From Rhodococcus sp. 06-462-5 (GTDB lineage: Bacteria > Actinomycetota > Actinomycetes > Mycobacteriales > Mycobacteriaceae), in NCBI RefSeq assembly GCF_002258315.1, contig NZ_NOYD01000050.1, forward strand, positions 370,338 through 434,337: DNA of 64,000 bases, given 5' to 3'. Positions 1 through 9,152 of this stretch are shown here, in pieces. Numbering within the stretch: position 1 is the stretch's first letter; each line of letters starts with the position of its first letter. The position numbers and the translations under genes are program-made. Under the pieces are notes generated by a model that saw only the letters and a program-made list of their open reading frames with translations, was not told the DNA's origin and did no database searches.

Positions 1-50
1 TCCACAGCTCGTCGTATGCATTCTGTGAGCAGTAGTGCCACAGTGGAGGT

Positions 51-419
51 ATGACGAGAACCCCAGGGTTCGACGGAAGCGCGTACAGCGACTCGCCGGA
101 TGGGCCCGTCCTGATCACCGAGGCGCAGAAATCGGTCGAAGAGCAGCACAAAGCTCGCGTCCGCAAATACATGTTCATCATGTCGTTCCGCATCCCGGCG
201 TTGGTGTTGGCTGCCATCGCGTACGGGATGTGGATGAACCCGTGGATCTCCATGGCGATAGTCGGAGCGTCCATTCCCCTGCCGTGGATGGCGGTGCTGA
301 TCGCCAACGATCGGCCGCCCCGCACCAAGGACGAGATGAGCCGATACGACTACCGGACCGTGGACAGGCCGCAACTGGAATCGAGCAACCACCGGGTGAT
401 CGAACCGGGCGACGACTGA
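51..419 (+). CDS. DUF3099 small membrane protein
   Basis: This 122-residue protein matches the DUF3099 family of small actinobacterial membrane proteins. Two adjacent hydrophobic segments (about residues 46-62 and 65-86) are separated by a short polar turn (GMWMNPW). The N-terminus is polar and contains the family-like start SDSPDGPVLITEAQ; the C-terminus is hydrophilic. It lies just upstream of the methyltransferase and sigB, as in mycobacteria. A GGAGG sits almost against the ATG, too close for ideal pairing, so the start is likely but not certain. The biochemical function is unknown. Confidence 0.85.
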   Translation: MTRTPGFDGSAYSDSPDGPVLITEAQKSVEEQHKARVRKYMFIMSFRIPALVLAAIAYGMWMNPWISMAIVGASIPLPWMAVLIANDRPPRTKDEMSRYDYRTVDRPQLESSNHRVIEPGDD

Positions 420-452
420 CGCAGCGGCCATCGCCGATGCGACACTTGCGTC

Positions 453-1946
453 GTGACTGCACCGAATTCCACGTCCCCGCTCGTCGTCGCCTGCTCCGAT
501 CTTCGTGAGGCCTTCGAGCGGGCGGGATACGACGCCGACGGCGTTCTGACGCTGCTCGGCCACGACGCCCACGCCGCCCTCGGTCGCAGCGAGCCGGTAC
601 CGGTACGCAACGCCAGCCGGGACGGCGGTGCGCTGGGAGTTCTGGTGCGTCTGTTCCTGCTCGTCGACGACTGCCCCGAGTCCGACGTCGCCGACGCCAT
701 CGCGCCACTCACGGTTGCCGACGCGGTCGCAGCCGGGATTCTTGCTCGATCCGGATCGACGGTGCGCACGCTGCTCGACATTCGCCCGCTCGACGCCGGG
801 CACGGAACTCGGTGGATCGTCTCGGATCCGGACGGCAGCATGCGCGCAGCCGAGACCGCTCCCGACCACGTGCTCGGCGTCGGGCAGGCCTCGTTGTCAC
901 TGTTGCGCGGAACGCCCACGTCCCCGGCGACCACCGTTCTCGACGTCGGCACCGGCTGCGGCGTCCAGGCCGTACACGCCTGCGGCTACGCGGAGCAGGT
1001 GACCGCGACCGACATCAGTCCCCGATCGATGGACCTCGCCGCGGCGACGATGGCGCTCAACGGCCTCGACGTCGAGCTGTTGCACGGTTCGTGGTTCGAG
1101 CCCGTCGCCGGGCGTCGCTTCGATCGCATCGTCGCCAACCCGCCGTTCGTCGTCGGCCGGGCCGAAGTGCAGCACTCGTACCGCGATTCCGGCCTCGACC
1201 TCGACGGAGCGAGCGCTCTGATGATCGGCCGAGCCCCGGACCACCTGACGCTCGGCGGTACCGCGGCCATCCTGGCGTCATGGGTGCACGTCCGCGGTGA
1301 GGACTGGCGTGCGCGGGTGGCGTCGTGGCTGCCCGCGCACGGAATCGACGCCTGGGTCGTCGAGCGTGACGTCGCGGACCCTGCGCTCTACGTGGGCACA
1401 TGGATGCGTGACGGCGGACTCGATCCCCGCGATCCCGACGCGGCCGCGGTGGCACAGTCCTGGCTCGATCACTTCGCCGCCGCCGATGTCGAGGGAATCG
1501 GCTTCGGGTTCGTCTATCTCCGCGCAACGGATACGCCGACCGACCTGCTCGCCGAGGAGCTCACGCACGGCTTCTCCGACCCGCTGGGCAACGAATCGAT
1601 CGAGTACTTCGCGCGGCTGGACTGGCTGCGCGAGCACGACATCCTCGACTCGGTTCTCACTCTCGACCCGAACACCGCACTCGAACGCATCTACCTTCCC
1701 GGCGAGGAGGGCTGGGCTCCGGTGGCGGTGCGGGTCCATCGCGGCAACGGCCCGCAGTGGCAGCACGACGTCGACGAACTCGGTGCGGCTCTGCTCGCCG
1801 GGCTACGCCCCGACGGTCTACCGGTCGGTGAACTGGTGGAATTGCTCGCCGCTGCGCACGACGAGGACGCCGAGGAACTGGCAGTGCACGCGGTGACGAT
1901 GATGCAGGGTCTCGTCCGGCACGGCCTGGTTCTGCCGGCTCGATGA
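453..1946 (+). CDS. SAM-dependent methyltransferase (N5-glutamine/HemK-like)
   Basis: This 497-residue protein has a class I SAM-methyltransferase core in its middle. The glycine-rich loop [11 protein letters not shown] (about residue 167) should bind SAM. The NPPF motif at residue 229 is typical of enzymes that methylate amide or ring nitrogens, such as HemK/PrmC and RsmC. The N-terminal 130 residues and the C-terminal 160 residues are actinobacterial additions (DUF7059/DUF7782-like layout), and the C-terminus may fold as a winged helix. The GTG start follows the DUF3099 gene by 33 bases, so the two may be cotranscribed. The substrate cannot be read from sequence. Confidence 0.85.
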   Translation: MTAPNSTSPLVVACSDLREAFERAGYDADGVLTLLGHDAHAALGRSEPVPVRNASRDGGALGVLVRLFLLVDDCPESDVADAIAPLTVADAVAAGILARSGSTVRTLLDIRPLDAGHGTRWIVSDPDGSMRAAETAPDHVLGVGQASLSLLRGTPTSPATTVLDVGTGCGVQAVHACGYAEQVTATDISPRSMDLAAATMALNGLDVELLHGSWFEPVAGRRFDRIVANPPFVVGRAEVQHSYRDSGLDLDGASALMIGRAPDHLTLGGTAAILASWVHVRGEDWRARVASWLPAHGIDAWVVERDVADPALYVGTWMRDGGLDPRDPDAAAVAQSWLDHFAAADVEGIGFGFVYLRATDTPTDLLAEELTHGFSDPLGNESIEYFARLDWLREHDILDSVLTLDPNTALERIYLPGEEGWAPVAVRVHRGNGPQWQHDVDELGAALLAGLRPDGLPVGELVELLAAAHDEDAEELAVHAVTMMQGLVRHGLVLPAR

Positions 1947-2060
1947 GTCCCCGACATCGCCCCGGGAGAGCGACCGTTCCCGGCGGCGTCACTTCTCAGC
2001 AACTTCTCAGGACGACCATGACGTAATCCCTGGTCACACGGGTATCCACAGGATCGGCGT

Positions 2061-2088
2061 GGGAACTTATCGGAGTCTCCCGAGCGTT
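2061..2088 (+). promoter_or_regulatory. SigE/SigH-type promoter of sigB
   Basis: GGGAAC (2061-2066) and CGTT (2085-2088) are 18 bases apart, the classic ECF sigma-factor pattern known at mycobacterial sigB. The same pattern with identical spacing lies upstream of clgR in this window. Confidence 0.75.
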
Positions 2089-2095
2089 GAACCCT

Positions 2096-2128
2096 GTGAG
2101 ACACCACCGACCAGGAGGCAAGTCATGA
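2096..2128 (+). CDS. possible 10-codon leaderless uORF in the sigB leader
   Basis: A GTG sits exactly 7 bases after the CGTT -10 element, where the transcript should begin. It opens a 10-codon frame ([10 protein letters not shown]) whose TGA overlaps the sigB ATG as ATGA. The sigB ribosome binding site lies inside it. Its translation is inference; the arrangement is seen directly. Confidence 0.3.
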   Translation: MRHHRPGGKS

Positions 2129-3096
2129 CCAGCCCCAGCACCACGATTCGTCCGCGGCCCACCGATGCCGATCTGGACGCCCAGAGCCCAGCAGCCGATC
2201 TCGTTCGCGTGTACCTCAACGGCATCGGCCGCACCGCGTTGCTGACGGCTGCCGAAGAAGTCGATCTGGCCAAGAGGATCGAGGCTGGTCTCTACGCCAA
2301 GCAGGTCCTCGAGAACACGAAGCGACTGAGCGCAGTCAAGAAGCGCAACCTCGCCATCATCGTTCGCGACGGCAGTGCTGCACGCAGCCACCTGCTCGAA
2401 GCGAACCTTCGCCTGGTCGTGTCTCTCGCCAAGCGCTACACCGGTCGCGGTATGCCCCTGCTCGACCTGATCCAGGAGGGCAACCTCGGACTCATCCGCG
2501 CGATGGAGAAGTTCGACTACGCCAAGGGCTTCAAGTTCTCGACCTACGCGACGTGGTGGATTCGTCAGGCCATCACCCGCGGTATGGCAGATCAGAGCCG
2601 CACGATCCGGCTGCCCGTCCACTTGGTCGAACAGGTCAACAAATTGGCCAGGATCAAGCGCGAGCTGCATCAGCAGCTCGGCCGCGAGGCAACGGACGAA
2701 GAGCTGTCGAGCGAGTCGGGTATCGCGGTGGAGAAGATCGCGGATCTGCTCGACCACAGCCGCGACCCGGTCAGCCTGGACATGCCGGTCGGCAGCGACG
2801 AGGAAGCACCTCTCGGCGACTTCATCGAGGATTCCGAAGCCACTTCCGCAGAGAACGCCGTCATCGCCGGACTGCTGCACAGCGACGTCCGTGTCGTTCT
2901 CGGCACGCTCGACGAGCGGGAGCAGCAGGTCATTCGTCTGCGCTACGGCCTGGACGACGGACAGCCCCGCACCCTCGATCAGATCGGCAAGCTCTTCGGG
3001 CTCTCCCGCGAGCGCGTCCGTCAGATCGAGCGCGAGGTCATGGTCAAGCTTCGGCAGGGCGACCGCGCCGAGAAGCTGCGGTCCTACGCCAGCTGA
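2125..3096 (+). CDS. sigB: RNA polymerase sigma factor SigB
   Basis: This 323-residue group 2 sigma-70 factor is the non-essential relative of the housekeeping SigA and directs stress and stationary-phase transcription. Region 1.2 ([12 protein letters not shown]) is followed by region 2 with the -10 recognition helix ([14 protein letters not shown]), region 3 and region 4.2 with its HTH ([19 protein letters not shown]). The ATG at 2125 was chosen over an in-frame start at 2059 because AGGAGG lies 6 bases upstream and the longer form would include promoter DNA. A SigE/SigH-type promoter precedes it and a strong terminator follows, so it is probably monocistronic. Confidence 0.97.
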   Translation: MTSPSTTIRPRPTDADLDAQSPAADLVRVYLNGIGRTALLTAAEEVDLAKRIEAGLYAKQVLENTKRLSAVKKRNLAIIVRDGSAARSHLLEANLRLVVSLAKRYTGRGMPLLDLIQEGNLGLIRAMEKFDYAKGFKFSTYATWWIRQAITRGMADQSRTIRLPVHLVEQVNKLARIKRELHQQLGREATDEELSSESGIAVEKIADLLDHSRDPVSLDMPVGSDEEAPLGDFIEDSEATSAENAVIAGLLHSDVRVVLGTLDEREQQVIRLRYGLDDGQPRTLDQIGKLFGLSRERVRQIEREVMVKLRQGDRAEKLRSYAS

Positions 3097-3151
3097 GTAC
3101 AGCCACCGACCGGTGGAGCGGCGGTGACCATCCCCGTTCGCGCCGCCTCAC

Positions 3152-3209
3152 GCGGTAGCCGAGTCGACGTTCTCTCCCCCTCGGGACGTCGACTCGGCTG
3201 CCGCTTTTT
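3152..3209 (+). terminator. rho-independent terminator of sigB
   Basis: A 19-base stem (3152-3170 with 3186-3204, one G-T pair) has a 15-base loop and is followed directly by TTTTT (3205-3209). It ends sigB transcription before the convergent pat gene. Confidence 0.9.
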
Positions 3210-3223
3210 CGTGGCCGGTCCGG

Positions 3224-5953
3224 TCAGCGCAGGCGACGCGGACCCAGATCGGCTTTGGTGGGCTCGGGCCCGATGCGCACTCGGGCGTCGGTGATCTGGG
3301 CCCCGTCGGCGGACGCCAGAACCGGCTCACACGAGATCTCGCGAATGTCGGCGATGTCCTCTGCCAGTGCGGAAATCCGCTGAACGAGGTCGATCAGCGC
3401 ATTCTTGTTGACGGGCACCGCGTTTCGATATCCGGACAACAGCGGAGCCGCCTTCGGCGCGTCGATCAGTTGCGCTGCCTCGTCCTCGGTCAGCGGCAGC
3501 ACCCGATAGGCACGATCGCCCAACAGATCCGAGATCACCCCGGCCAGGCCGAACGAGATGAGCGATCCGAACGACGGGTCGTCCTGAACGCGCACGACGC
3601 AACCGATGCCCTTGACCGCCATACGCTGAACGTGCAGCAACGGCTCGCCGGATTCCGCCGCCAGATTCCGATACGCCACCCGCACTGCGGAGGCGTCGGC
3701 CATGTCCAGGCGAACTCCACCGAGATCAGGCCGGTGTCGCCACCGCTCCCCGGTTGCCTTGACCGCCACCGGATATCCCAGTTCGTCTGCCGCGGTGACG
3801 GCCTCTTCCTCGTCGGTCACGGTCCGAAAGGCCACGACGTCGACGCCGTAGCAGCCCAGCAGTTCGGCGGTCTCGAAGTCCGAGAGCCAGCGTCCGTGAC
3901 TGCCCGCGGAACGCCATCGATCGACCAACTGCTTGGCACGGTCGGAGTCGATGCTCTTGGGACGGACGAGATTCGACACCGGCCGTGAACGCCACGCCGA
4001 GTAGCGCCAGGCAGCAGCCAACGCCGCAACGGCCCGCTCCGGACTCGAGTACGACGGCACCGAACCACGGACGGGGTGTCCACCCGGTCCGCGGACGGCG
4101 AGGACGTCGGGAATGCCCTCGGTGGCGAGGAACGTCGACAGCACGGGCTTGTCGGATCCACGGACGGCGTTGCCGAGCGCGGCCGCGAACGGTTCGACCT
4201 CCACCGCGACCGGTGGCACGAACACGACGATGACGGCGTCGATGTCGGATGCGGCCAAGGCCGACGACACGGCCGCAGCGAACTCCTCGGGGCCCGCCTG
4301 CGGACCGACATCGGTCGGATTGCTCGCGTGCAGGCCCTTGGCTCGCGCAGCGTCCACTGCCAGTACACCCAGAGCGGTCGAATTTCCCACCACGGCAACT
4401 CGCGGGCCGACCGGAAGAGGCTGATTTCCGAACAGGACGGCGCAGTCGAACAGTTCGGAGATGGTGTCGACCTGGATGACTCCGGCCTGCGCGAACAGTG
4501 CGCGCACGATCGAGTCGTCGATGTCGGCACCGATCGCATGTGCGGGCGGCACGGCCCCGCGGCCGCTCTTGACCGCGATGATCGGTTTGGTGCGTGCGAC
4601 CCGTCGGGCGATCCTGGTGAACTTCCTGGGATTACCGAAGCTCTCGAGGTACAGCAGGATCACCTCGGTGGCCGGATCCGAATCCCAGTACTGCAGCAGG
4701 TCGTTTCCGGACACATCGGCGCGGTTTCCGGCCGAGACGAACGTCGACAGTCCCAGCCTGCGGTTCGCGGCCTCGTCCAGAATCGCAATGCCGAGGGCTC
4801 CGGACTGACAGAAGAACCCGACGTTGCCCGGAGTGGGCAGATGCGGAGCCAGAGTGGCGTTCAGACCGAACTCGGGATCGGTGTTCGCCACACCGAGCGC
4901 GTTGGGCCCGATCAACCGCATTCCGTGTGCCCTCGCGGCGAGCACCAGCCTGCGCTCGCTCTCCTGCCCCGCGGGTCCGGTCTCGCCGAATCCACCCGAG
5001 ACCACCAACAAAGCTTTGACGCCCTTGTCGAGGCAGTCGTCGAGCACGGCGTCGATCGCATCGGCCGGTACCGCTGCGATCGCCAGATCGACCGGATCCG
5101 GTATGTCGTGCACCGTGGCGTAGGCGCGAACCCCGCGGACCGAACGATGGTCGGCGTTGACGGGATAGACCGGGCCGGTGAAGTTGCCCGCCAGCAGATT
5201 AGCGAGAACGGCGTTGCCCACCTTCGAGCTGTCCGTCGATGCTCCGATCACGGCCACCGATCGTGGACTGAGCACGTTTCGCACACTGCGGGCCTCGGCG
5301 GCACGTTCACGCGAATTACGCACCGAGAGCAGAGCTTCGCTCGGGTCGATGGCGAACTCCAGTCGCAGCACTCCCCCCTCGAAGGACCTGCTGACCTGAT
5401 AGCCCGCTTCGCGGAAGACGGTGACCATGTTCCGGTTCTCGGCGAGCACCTCGGCGACGAACATGTTCACCCCGTTCTCGGCGGCCGCTCCCGCGAGGTG
5501 TTCGAGCAGGATCGGCCCCAACCCGCGGCCCTGATGCGCGTCGGCGACGACGAAGGCCACCTCGGCGGAATTGCCGTCTCCCTCGGGCAGTCGTTCGTAT
5601 CGGCCGACCGCGATGATGTCGTCACCGAGCACTGCGACGAACGCCACTCGGTCGTGGTGATCGACCGTGGTGAAGTTGAGCACGTCACGCTGGGGCATCG
5701 TGGGGTAGGGACCGAAATATCGCAGGTATCTCGTCCGCTCGGACAGCCGGCCGTGGAACGCGACGATGCGCTCGGAGTCCGACGGGACGATGGGTCGTAG
5801 GTGCACCACACCGCCGTCGGAGGTCAGGACATCGGCAACCCAGTGCCGCGGAAACGATGTCTCCGCCCTCTCTCGGGCCAGGTCCTTGTCGCTCGGCTCC
5901 GACGCCGCAACGGCAGGCTCCTCGGCCGAGGGGCTGTCGGTCGGATCAGTCAC
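3224..5953 (-). CDS. GNAT acetyltransferase fused to ADP-forming acyl-CoA synthetase-like domains (Pat-type)
   Basis: This 909-residue fusion starts with a GNAT domain (about residues 20-190; acetyl-CoA loop HQGRGLGPILLEHL). A CoA-binding Rossmann domain follows (VAVIGASTDSSKVGN), then succinyl-CoA-ligase-like domains and a C-terminal ATP-grasp part. This is the layout of actinobacterial protein lysine acetyltransferases that acetylate and inactivate acyl-CoA synthetases; the ligase-like half is usually regulatory in that family. The GTG start at 5953 has GGAGGA upstream and overlaps the acuC stop by 8 bases, so the two are translated together. A direct metabolic ligase role is the alternative. 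The pairing with AcuC favours protein acetylation. Confidence 0.88.
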   Translation of the reverse strand: MTDPTDSPSAEEPAVAASEPSDKDLARERAETSFPRHWVADVLTSDGGVVHLRPIVPSDSERIVAFHGRLSERTRYLRYFGPYPTMPQRDVLNFTTVDHHDRVAFVAVLGDDIIAVGRYERLPEGDGNSAEVAFVVADAHQGRGLGPILLEHLAGAAAENGVNMFVAEVLAENRNMVTVFREAGYQVSRSFEGGVLRLEFAIDPSEALLSVRNSRERAAEARSVRNVLSPRSVAVIGASTDSSKVGNAVLANLLAGNFTGPVYPVNADHRSVRGVRAYATVHDIPDPVDLAIAAVPADAIDAVLDDCLDKGVKALLVVSGGFGETGPAGQESERRLVLAARAHGMRLIGPNALGVANTDPEFGLNATLAPHLPTPGNVGFFCQSGALGIAILDEAANRRLGLSTFVSAGNRADVSGNDLLQYWDSDPATEVILLYLESFGNPRKFTRIARRVARTKPIIAVKSGRGAVPPAHAIGADIDDSIVRALFAQAGVIQVDTISELFDCAVLFGNQPLPVGPRVAVVGNSTALGVLAVDAARAKGLHASNPTDVGPQAGPEEFAAAVSSALAASDIDAVIVVFVPPVAVEVEPFAAALGNAVRGSDKPVLSTFLATEGIPDVLAVRGPGGHPVRGSVPSYSSPERAVAALAAAWRYSAWRSRPVSNLVRPKSIDSDRAKQLVDRWRSAGSHGRWLSDFETAELLGCYGVDVVAFRTVTDEEEAVTAADELGYPVAVKATGERWRHRPDLGGVRLDMADASAVRVAYRNLAAESGEPLLHVQRMAVKGIGCVVRVQDDPSFGSLISFGLAGVISDLLGDRAYRVLPLTEDEAAQLIDAPKAAPLLSGYRNAVPVNKNALIDLVQRISALAEDIADIREISCEPVLASADGAQITDARVRIGPEPTKADLGPRRLR

Positions 5954-7214
5954 GCGGGTCCTCCGGATCGAGTCCGAGCAGTGGAAACACTGCTCGACGG
6001 GTGGCGATGATCGCCGAGTCGACGCGTTCGAGCGCCCTGTCGGTGCCGTCGGTACCGGCGAGAGATCCACCGGGTCCGTCCCAGGCGGGATAGTCGACGT
6101 CTCCCCCGTCACCCATGGTCTGCGGCAGGTCGACACTCGGCGCCATGGTCCGTACCCGCTCGCGCCAGGTGTCCGGCAGCGCCGACATCGGGTCGATGTC
6201 GCGGCCGAGCGCGGCAGCGATGAGGTGCGTCCAGGACCGTGGAACGACGCGCACCAAGCCGTACCCGCCACCGCCGACGGCCAACCACCGACCTTCGGAA
6301 TGCTTGTCCGCCAGATCGCGCATGGCCAGGAACGCAGCATTCTGGCCGTCGACGGTCAGGGCGAGGTCAGCTAGGGGATCTTCGCGGTGGCTGTCGACAC
6401 CGCACTGGCTGACGATGATCTGAGGCTCGAACGCGCCGATCGCGCCCGGCACGATTGCGTGGAACGCGCGCAACCACAACCGATCCGCGGTGCCGGGCAG
6501 CAACGGAACGTTGATCGAGGTCCCCTCACCACGTTCGGTTCCCACCTCGGTGGACCATCCGGTGTTCGGCCACAGCGTCGCCGGATGTTGGTGCAGCGAG
6601 ACGGTGAGCACTCTCGGGTCACCGAGAAAAGCCGCTTGGACGCCGTCCCCGTGGTGCGCGTCGACGTCGATGTAGGCGATTCGGTCGAAACCGTTGTCCA
6701 GCAACCACGAAATGGCGATCGCGGCGTCGTTGTAGACGCAGAAGCCCGAGGCCCAGTCGGCCATGGCATGGTGCATGCCGCCACCGATGCTCACCGCGCG
6801 TCGAGCACGACCCGACGCGATTTCGCGGGCGGCGGCCAGCGAGCCGCCTGCGAGCATGGCGCTCGCCTCGTGCATCTGCGGAAACACCGGGTTGTCGTCG
6901 GAACCGAGTCCGTGGACGACGTCGTCGGGATCGCGCAGGGCCGGGCCCTGCGACGGTGCCTGTTTGACGGCCTCGATGTAGGCGCTGGTGTGAAACCGGA
7001 GCAGCTCCGAATCCGGTGCAGCGGCAGGCTCGACCAGTTCGACGCCCTCGAGCAGGCCGATGTCGGTGGCCAGTGCCATCGTCAGATCGAGTCGAGTCGG
7101 GTTCATCGGGTGGTCGTCGCTCCACCGGTAGCCGAGGTAGTCCGCACTCCACACGACGATGTCCTCGGGGCGGTTCGGGATGGACGCGGCGGCGCGTGTC
7201 GCCTGATCAGACAT
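5946..7214 (-). CDS. acuC: acetoin utilization protein AcuC (class I-type deacetylase)
   Basis: This 422-residue protein belongs to the histone deacetylase/AcuC family of zinc-dependent lysine deacetylases. Visible family motifs are GGGMHHA, the zinc-binding YIDVDAHHGDGVQ segment, the SLHQHPAT segment and QCGVDSH; GGGGYGL lies near the end. In Bacillus, AcuC removes the acetyl group that AcuA places on acetyl-CoA synthetase. Here the acetyltransferase gene overlaps its 3' end, giving a writer-eraser pair. The ATG at 7214 has no ribosome binding site, but TAGTTT lies 7 bases upstream, so the mRNA is probably leaderless. An in-frame GTG farther upstream is less likely. Confidence 0.92.
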   Translation of the reverse strand: MSDQATRAAASIPNRPEDIVVWSADYLGYRWSDDHPMNPTRLDLTMALATDIGLLEGVELVEPAAAPDSELLRFHTSAYIEAVKQAPSQGPALRDPDDVVHGLGSDDNPVFPQMHEASAMLAGGSLAAAREIASGRARRAVSIGGGMHHAMADWASGFCVYNDAAIAISWLLDNGFDRIAYIDVDAHHGDGVQAAFLGDPRVLTVSLHQHPATLWPNTGWSTEVGTERGEGTSINVPLLPGTADRLWLRAFHAIVPGAIGAFEPQIIVSQCGVDSHREDPLADLALTVDGQNAAFLAMRDLADKHSEGRWLAVGGGGYGLVRVVPRSWTHLIAAALGRDIDPMSALPDTWRERVRTMAPSVDLPQTMGDGGDVDYPAWDGPGGSLAGTDGTDRALERVDSAIIATRRAVFPLLGLDPEDPRD

Positions 7215-7221
7215 ATGGACA

Positions 7222-7227
7222 AAACTA
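7222..7227 (-). promoter_or_regulatory. -10 box of acuC (leaderless)
   Basis: TAGTTT on the minus strand ends 7 bases before the acuC ATG, and no Shine-Dalgarno sequence is present. Transcription should begin at or next to the start codon. Confidence 0.55.
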
Positions 7228-7344
7228 CGTTGTCGGGCGGGATGGTGTTGCCGGGTTCCGGTGTTGTCCCCAGAGTCCCCTTGTGAGAAGCCATGGGAAA
7301 CGACGACCACCGTTGTGGTGCGCCGCGCCCGCTGCGACTGGGTG

Positions 7345-7376
7345 CAGCGCCTATTTCGGGGCGCTGACGGTAGGAT
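7345..7376 (+). promoter_or_regulatory. ideR promoter with upstream hairpin
   Basis: TAGGAT (7371-7376) is a good -10 box, placed so that a leader of about 17 bases carries GAAGGGG before the GTG. Immediately upstream is an inverted repeat CAGCGCC/GGCGCTG (7345-7351 and 7360-7366), which could be an operator. I see no clear iron box. Confidence 0.5.
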
Positions 7377-7399
7377 CGAGCCCGACGAAGGGGTTGAGT

Positions 7400-8086
7400 G
7401 TGAAGGATCTGGTCGACACCACGGAGATGTACCTCCGGACGATCTACGATTTGGAAGAAGAGGGCGTGATTCCGCTCCGCGCGCGAATCGCCGAGCGGCT
7501 CGAACAAAGTGGTCCCACCGTCAGCCAAACCGTTGCTCGGATGGAGCGCGACGGGCTGTTGTCCGTTGCAGGCGATCGGCACCTGGAGCTGACCGAGAAG
7601 GGTCGAAGCCTGGCGGTTGCGGTGATGCGCAAGCACCGTTTGGCGGAGCGTCTGCTCGTGGACATCATCGGTCTGCGGTGGGAAGACGTTCACGCCGAGG
7701 CGTGCCGCTGGGAGCACGTGATGAGCGAGGAGGTCGAACGTCGTCTGGTGACCGTGCTGAACAACCCGACGACCTCGCCGTACGGCAACCCGATCCCAGG
7801 GTTGGCCGAGCTCGGCCTCGGCCAGTCGACTCTGGCACCGGAGGCTCTCATCCGCCTCACCGATGTTCCGGTGGGCCAACCGACCGCCGTCGTGGTGCGT
7901 CGTCTCGCCGAGCACGTTCAGTCCGACCCCGAGGTGATCGCTCAGCTCCGCGAAGCGGGCGTGGTCCCCGATGCTCGCGTTACAGTCGAGGCCAAGCCCG
8001 GATCGATCACGATCACGGTGCCAGGACACAGCGGTGTCGACATATCCGAGGAAATGGCGCACGCCGTCCAGGTGAAGAAGGTCTGA
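7400..8086 (+). CDS. ideR: iron-dependent transcriptional repressor IdeR
   Basis: This 228-residue DtxR-family regulator binds Fe(II) and represses siderophore and iron-uptake genes while activating iron storage. The N-terminal winged HTH ([17 protein letters not shown]) is nearly the mycobacterial sequence as I recall it. The dimerisation/metal-binding domain contains [16 protein letters not shown] and [12 protein letters not shown], which holds the cysteine, glutamate and histidine ligands. An SH3-like domain ends the protein. The GTG at 7400 has GAAGGGG 6 bases upstream and gives the expected N-terminus ([10 protein letters not shown]). It is divergent from acuC and 46 bases before galE, as in other actinobacteria. 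Confidence 0.97.
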   Translation: MKDLVDTTEMYLRTIYDLEEEGVIPLRARIAERLEQSGPTVSQTVARMERDGLLSVAGDRHLELTEKGRSLAVAVMRKHRLAERLLVDIIGLRWEDVHAEACRWEHVMSEEVERRLVTVLNNPTTSPYGNPIPGLAELGLGQSTLAPEALIRLTDVPVGQPTAVVVRRLAEHVQSDPEVIAQLREAGVVPDARVTVEAKPGSITITVPGHSGVDISEEMAHAVQVKKV

Positions 8087-8132
8087 CCTCCCACCGACGA
8101 CGGCGTTCGACGCGTGTGAGGGAGAACGAACA

Positions 8133-9113
8133 GTGAAGCTTCTGGTTACCGGTGGTGCGGGCTACGTCGGCAGCGTCTGCGCGGCCGTGCTCGTCGAGCG
8201 CGGACACGAGGTCGTGGTCGTGGACAACCTGTCCACCGGTAACCGGGACGCCGTGCCCAGTGGTGCCACGTTCGTCGAGGGTGACATCAAGGACGTGGCC
8301 GCAGACGTGCTGATCGGCGGCGGTTTCGACGCCGTACTGCACTTCGCCGCGCAATCTCTGGTGGGCGAGTCGGTGGTCTCGCCCGCCAAGTACTGGAGCG
8401 GAAACGTCGTCACCTCGCTGGCGTTGCTCGATGCCATCCGAGCATCCGGCACCGCGAAGCTGGTGTTCTCCTCGACAGCCGCCACGTACGGCGAGCCCGA
8501 GAAGACTCCCATCACCGAGGACGCACCCACCCGCCCCACCAATCCGTATGGCGCCACCAAACTCGCGATCGATCATGCGATCACGTCGTACGCCGCGGCC
8601 TACGGCCTCGCCGCCACCAGCCTCCGGTACTTCAACGTCGCCGGTGCCTACAACGGCTTCGGCGAGAATCGCGTCGTCGAGACCCACCTGATTCCGCTCG
8701 TGCTCCAGGTCGCTCTGGGACAGCGCGAGAAGATCTCGGTGTTCGGCACCGACTGGCCCACTCCGGACGGTACGGCTGTTCGCGACTACATCCACGTCGC
8801 CGACCTCGCCGAGGCGCACATTCTCGCCGTCGATGCCGCACAACCGGGCGAGCACACCATCTACAACCTCGGCAGCGGCACCGGATTCTCCGTGCACGAG
8901 GTCATCTCGTCCTGCGAGCGCGTCACCGGCCTGCCCATCGCCGTCGAACATGCTCCCCGTCGAGCCGGTGATCCTGCGGTCCTGATCGCCTCGAGCGCAC
9001 GTGCGGTCGAGGAGCTGAAATGGACGCCGGAGCTGACCGATCTCGATCGGATCGTGGCCGATGCGTGGACCTTCCTGCAGCAGCTCGGCGATCGGTCGCA
9101 CGCAGCGCGCTGA
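8133..9113 (+). CDS. galE: UDP-glucose 4-epimerase
   Basis: This 326-residue extended short-chain dehydrogenase interconverts UDP-glucose and UDP-galactose, which supplies galactose for the arabinogalactan cell wall. The NAD-binding motif [10 protein letters not shown] is at the N-terminus. The catalytic pair YGATK (Tyr and Lys) is in the middle, with the STAATYG serine segment before it and the RYFNVAG substrate segment after it. The length is normal for the family. The ATG has GAGGGAGAA upstream. It follows ideR closely, an order shared with mycobacteria and corynebacteria. Confidence 0.95.
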   Translation: MKLLVTGGAGYVGSVCAAVLVERGHEVVVVDNLSTGNRDAVPSGATFVEGDIKDVAADVLIGGGFDAVLHFAAQSLVGESVVSPAKYWSGNVVTSLALLDAIRASGTAKLVFSSTAATYGEPEKTPITEDAPTRPTNPYGATKLAIDHAITSYAAAYGLAATSLRYFNVAGAYNGFGENRVVETHLIPLVLQVALGQREKISVFGTDWPTPDGTAVRDYIHVADLAEAHILAVDAAQPGEHTIYNLGSGTGFSVHEVISSCERVTGLPIAVEHAPRRAGDPAVLIASSARAVEELKWTPELTDLDRIVADAWTFLQQLGDRSHAAR

Positions 9114-9152
9114 CCCGCGTCGCCGGTCGATCGTCGATGTGCCCGACTGCCG

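Noticed and set aside
7215..7399. Possible IdeR iron box in the acuC-ideR gap
   Set aside because: No TTAGG-type 19-base palindrome is visible in the gap on either strand.
8133..8260. Possible tRNA or riboswitch-like structures in gene gaps such as before galE and before the alpha/beta hydrolase
   Set aside because: The gaps are short or lack tRNA arms, CCA ends and recognised riboswitch cores; only simple palindromes and terminator hairpins could be supported.
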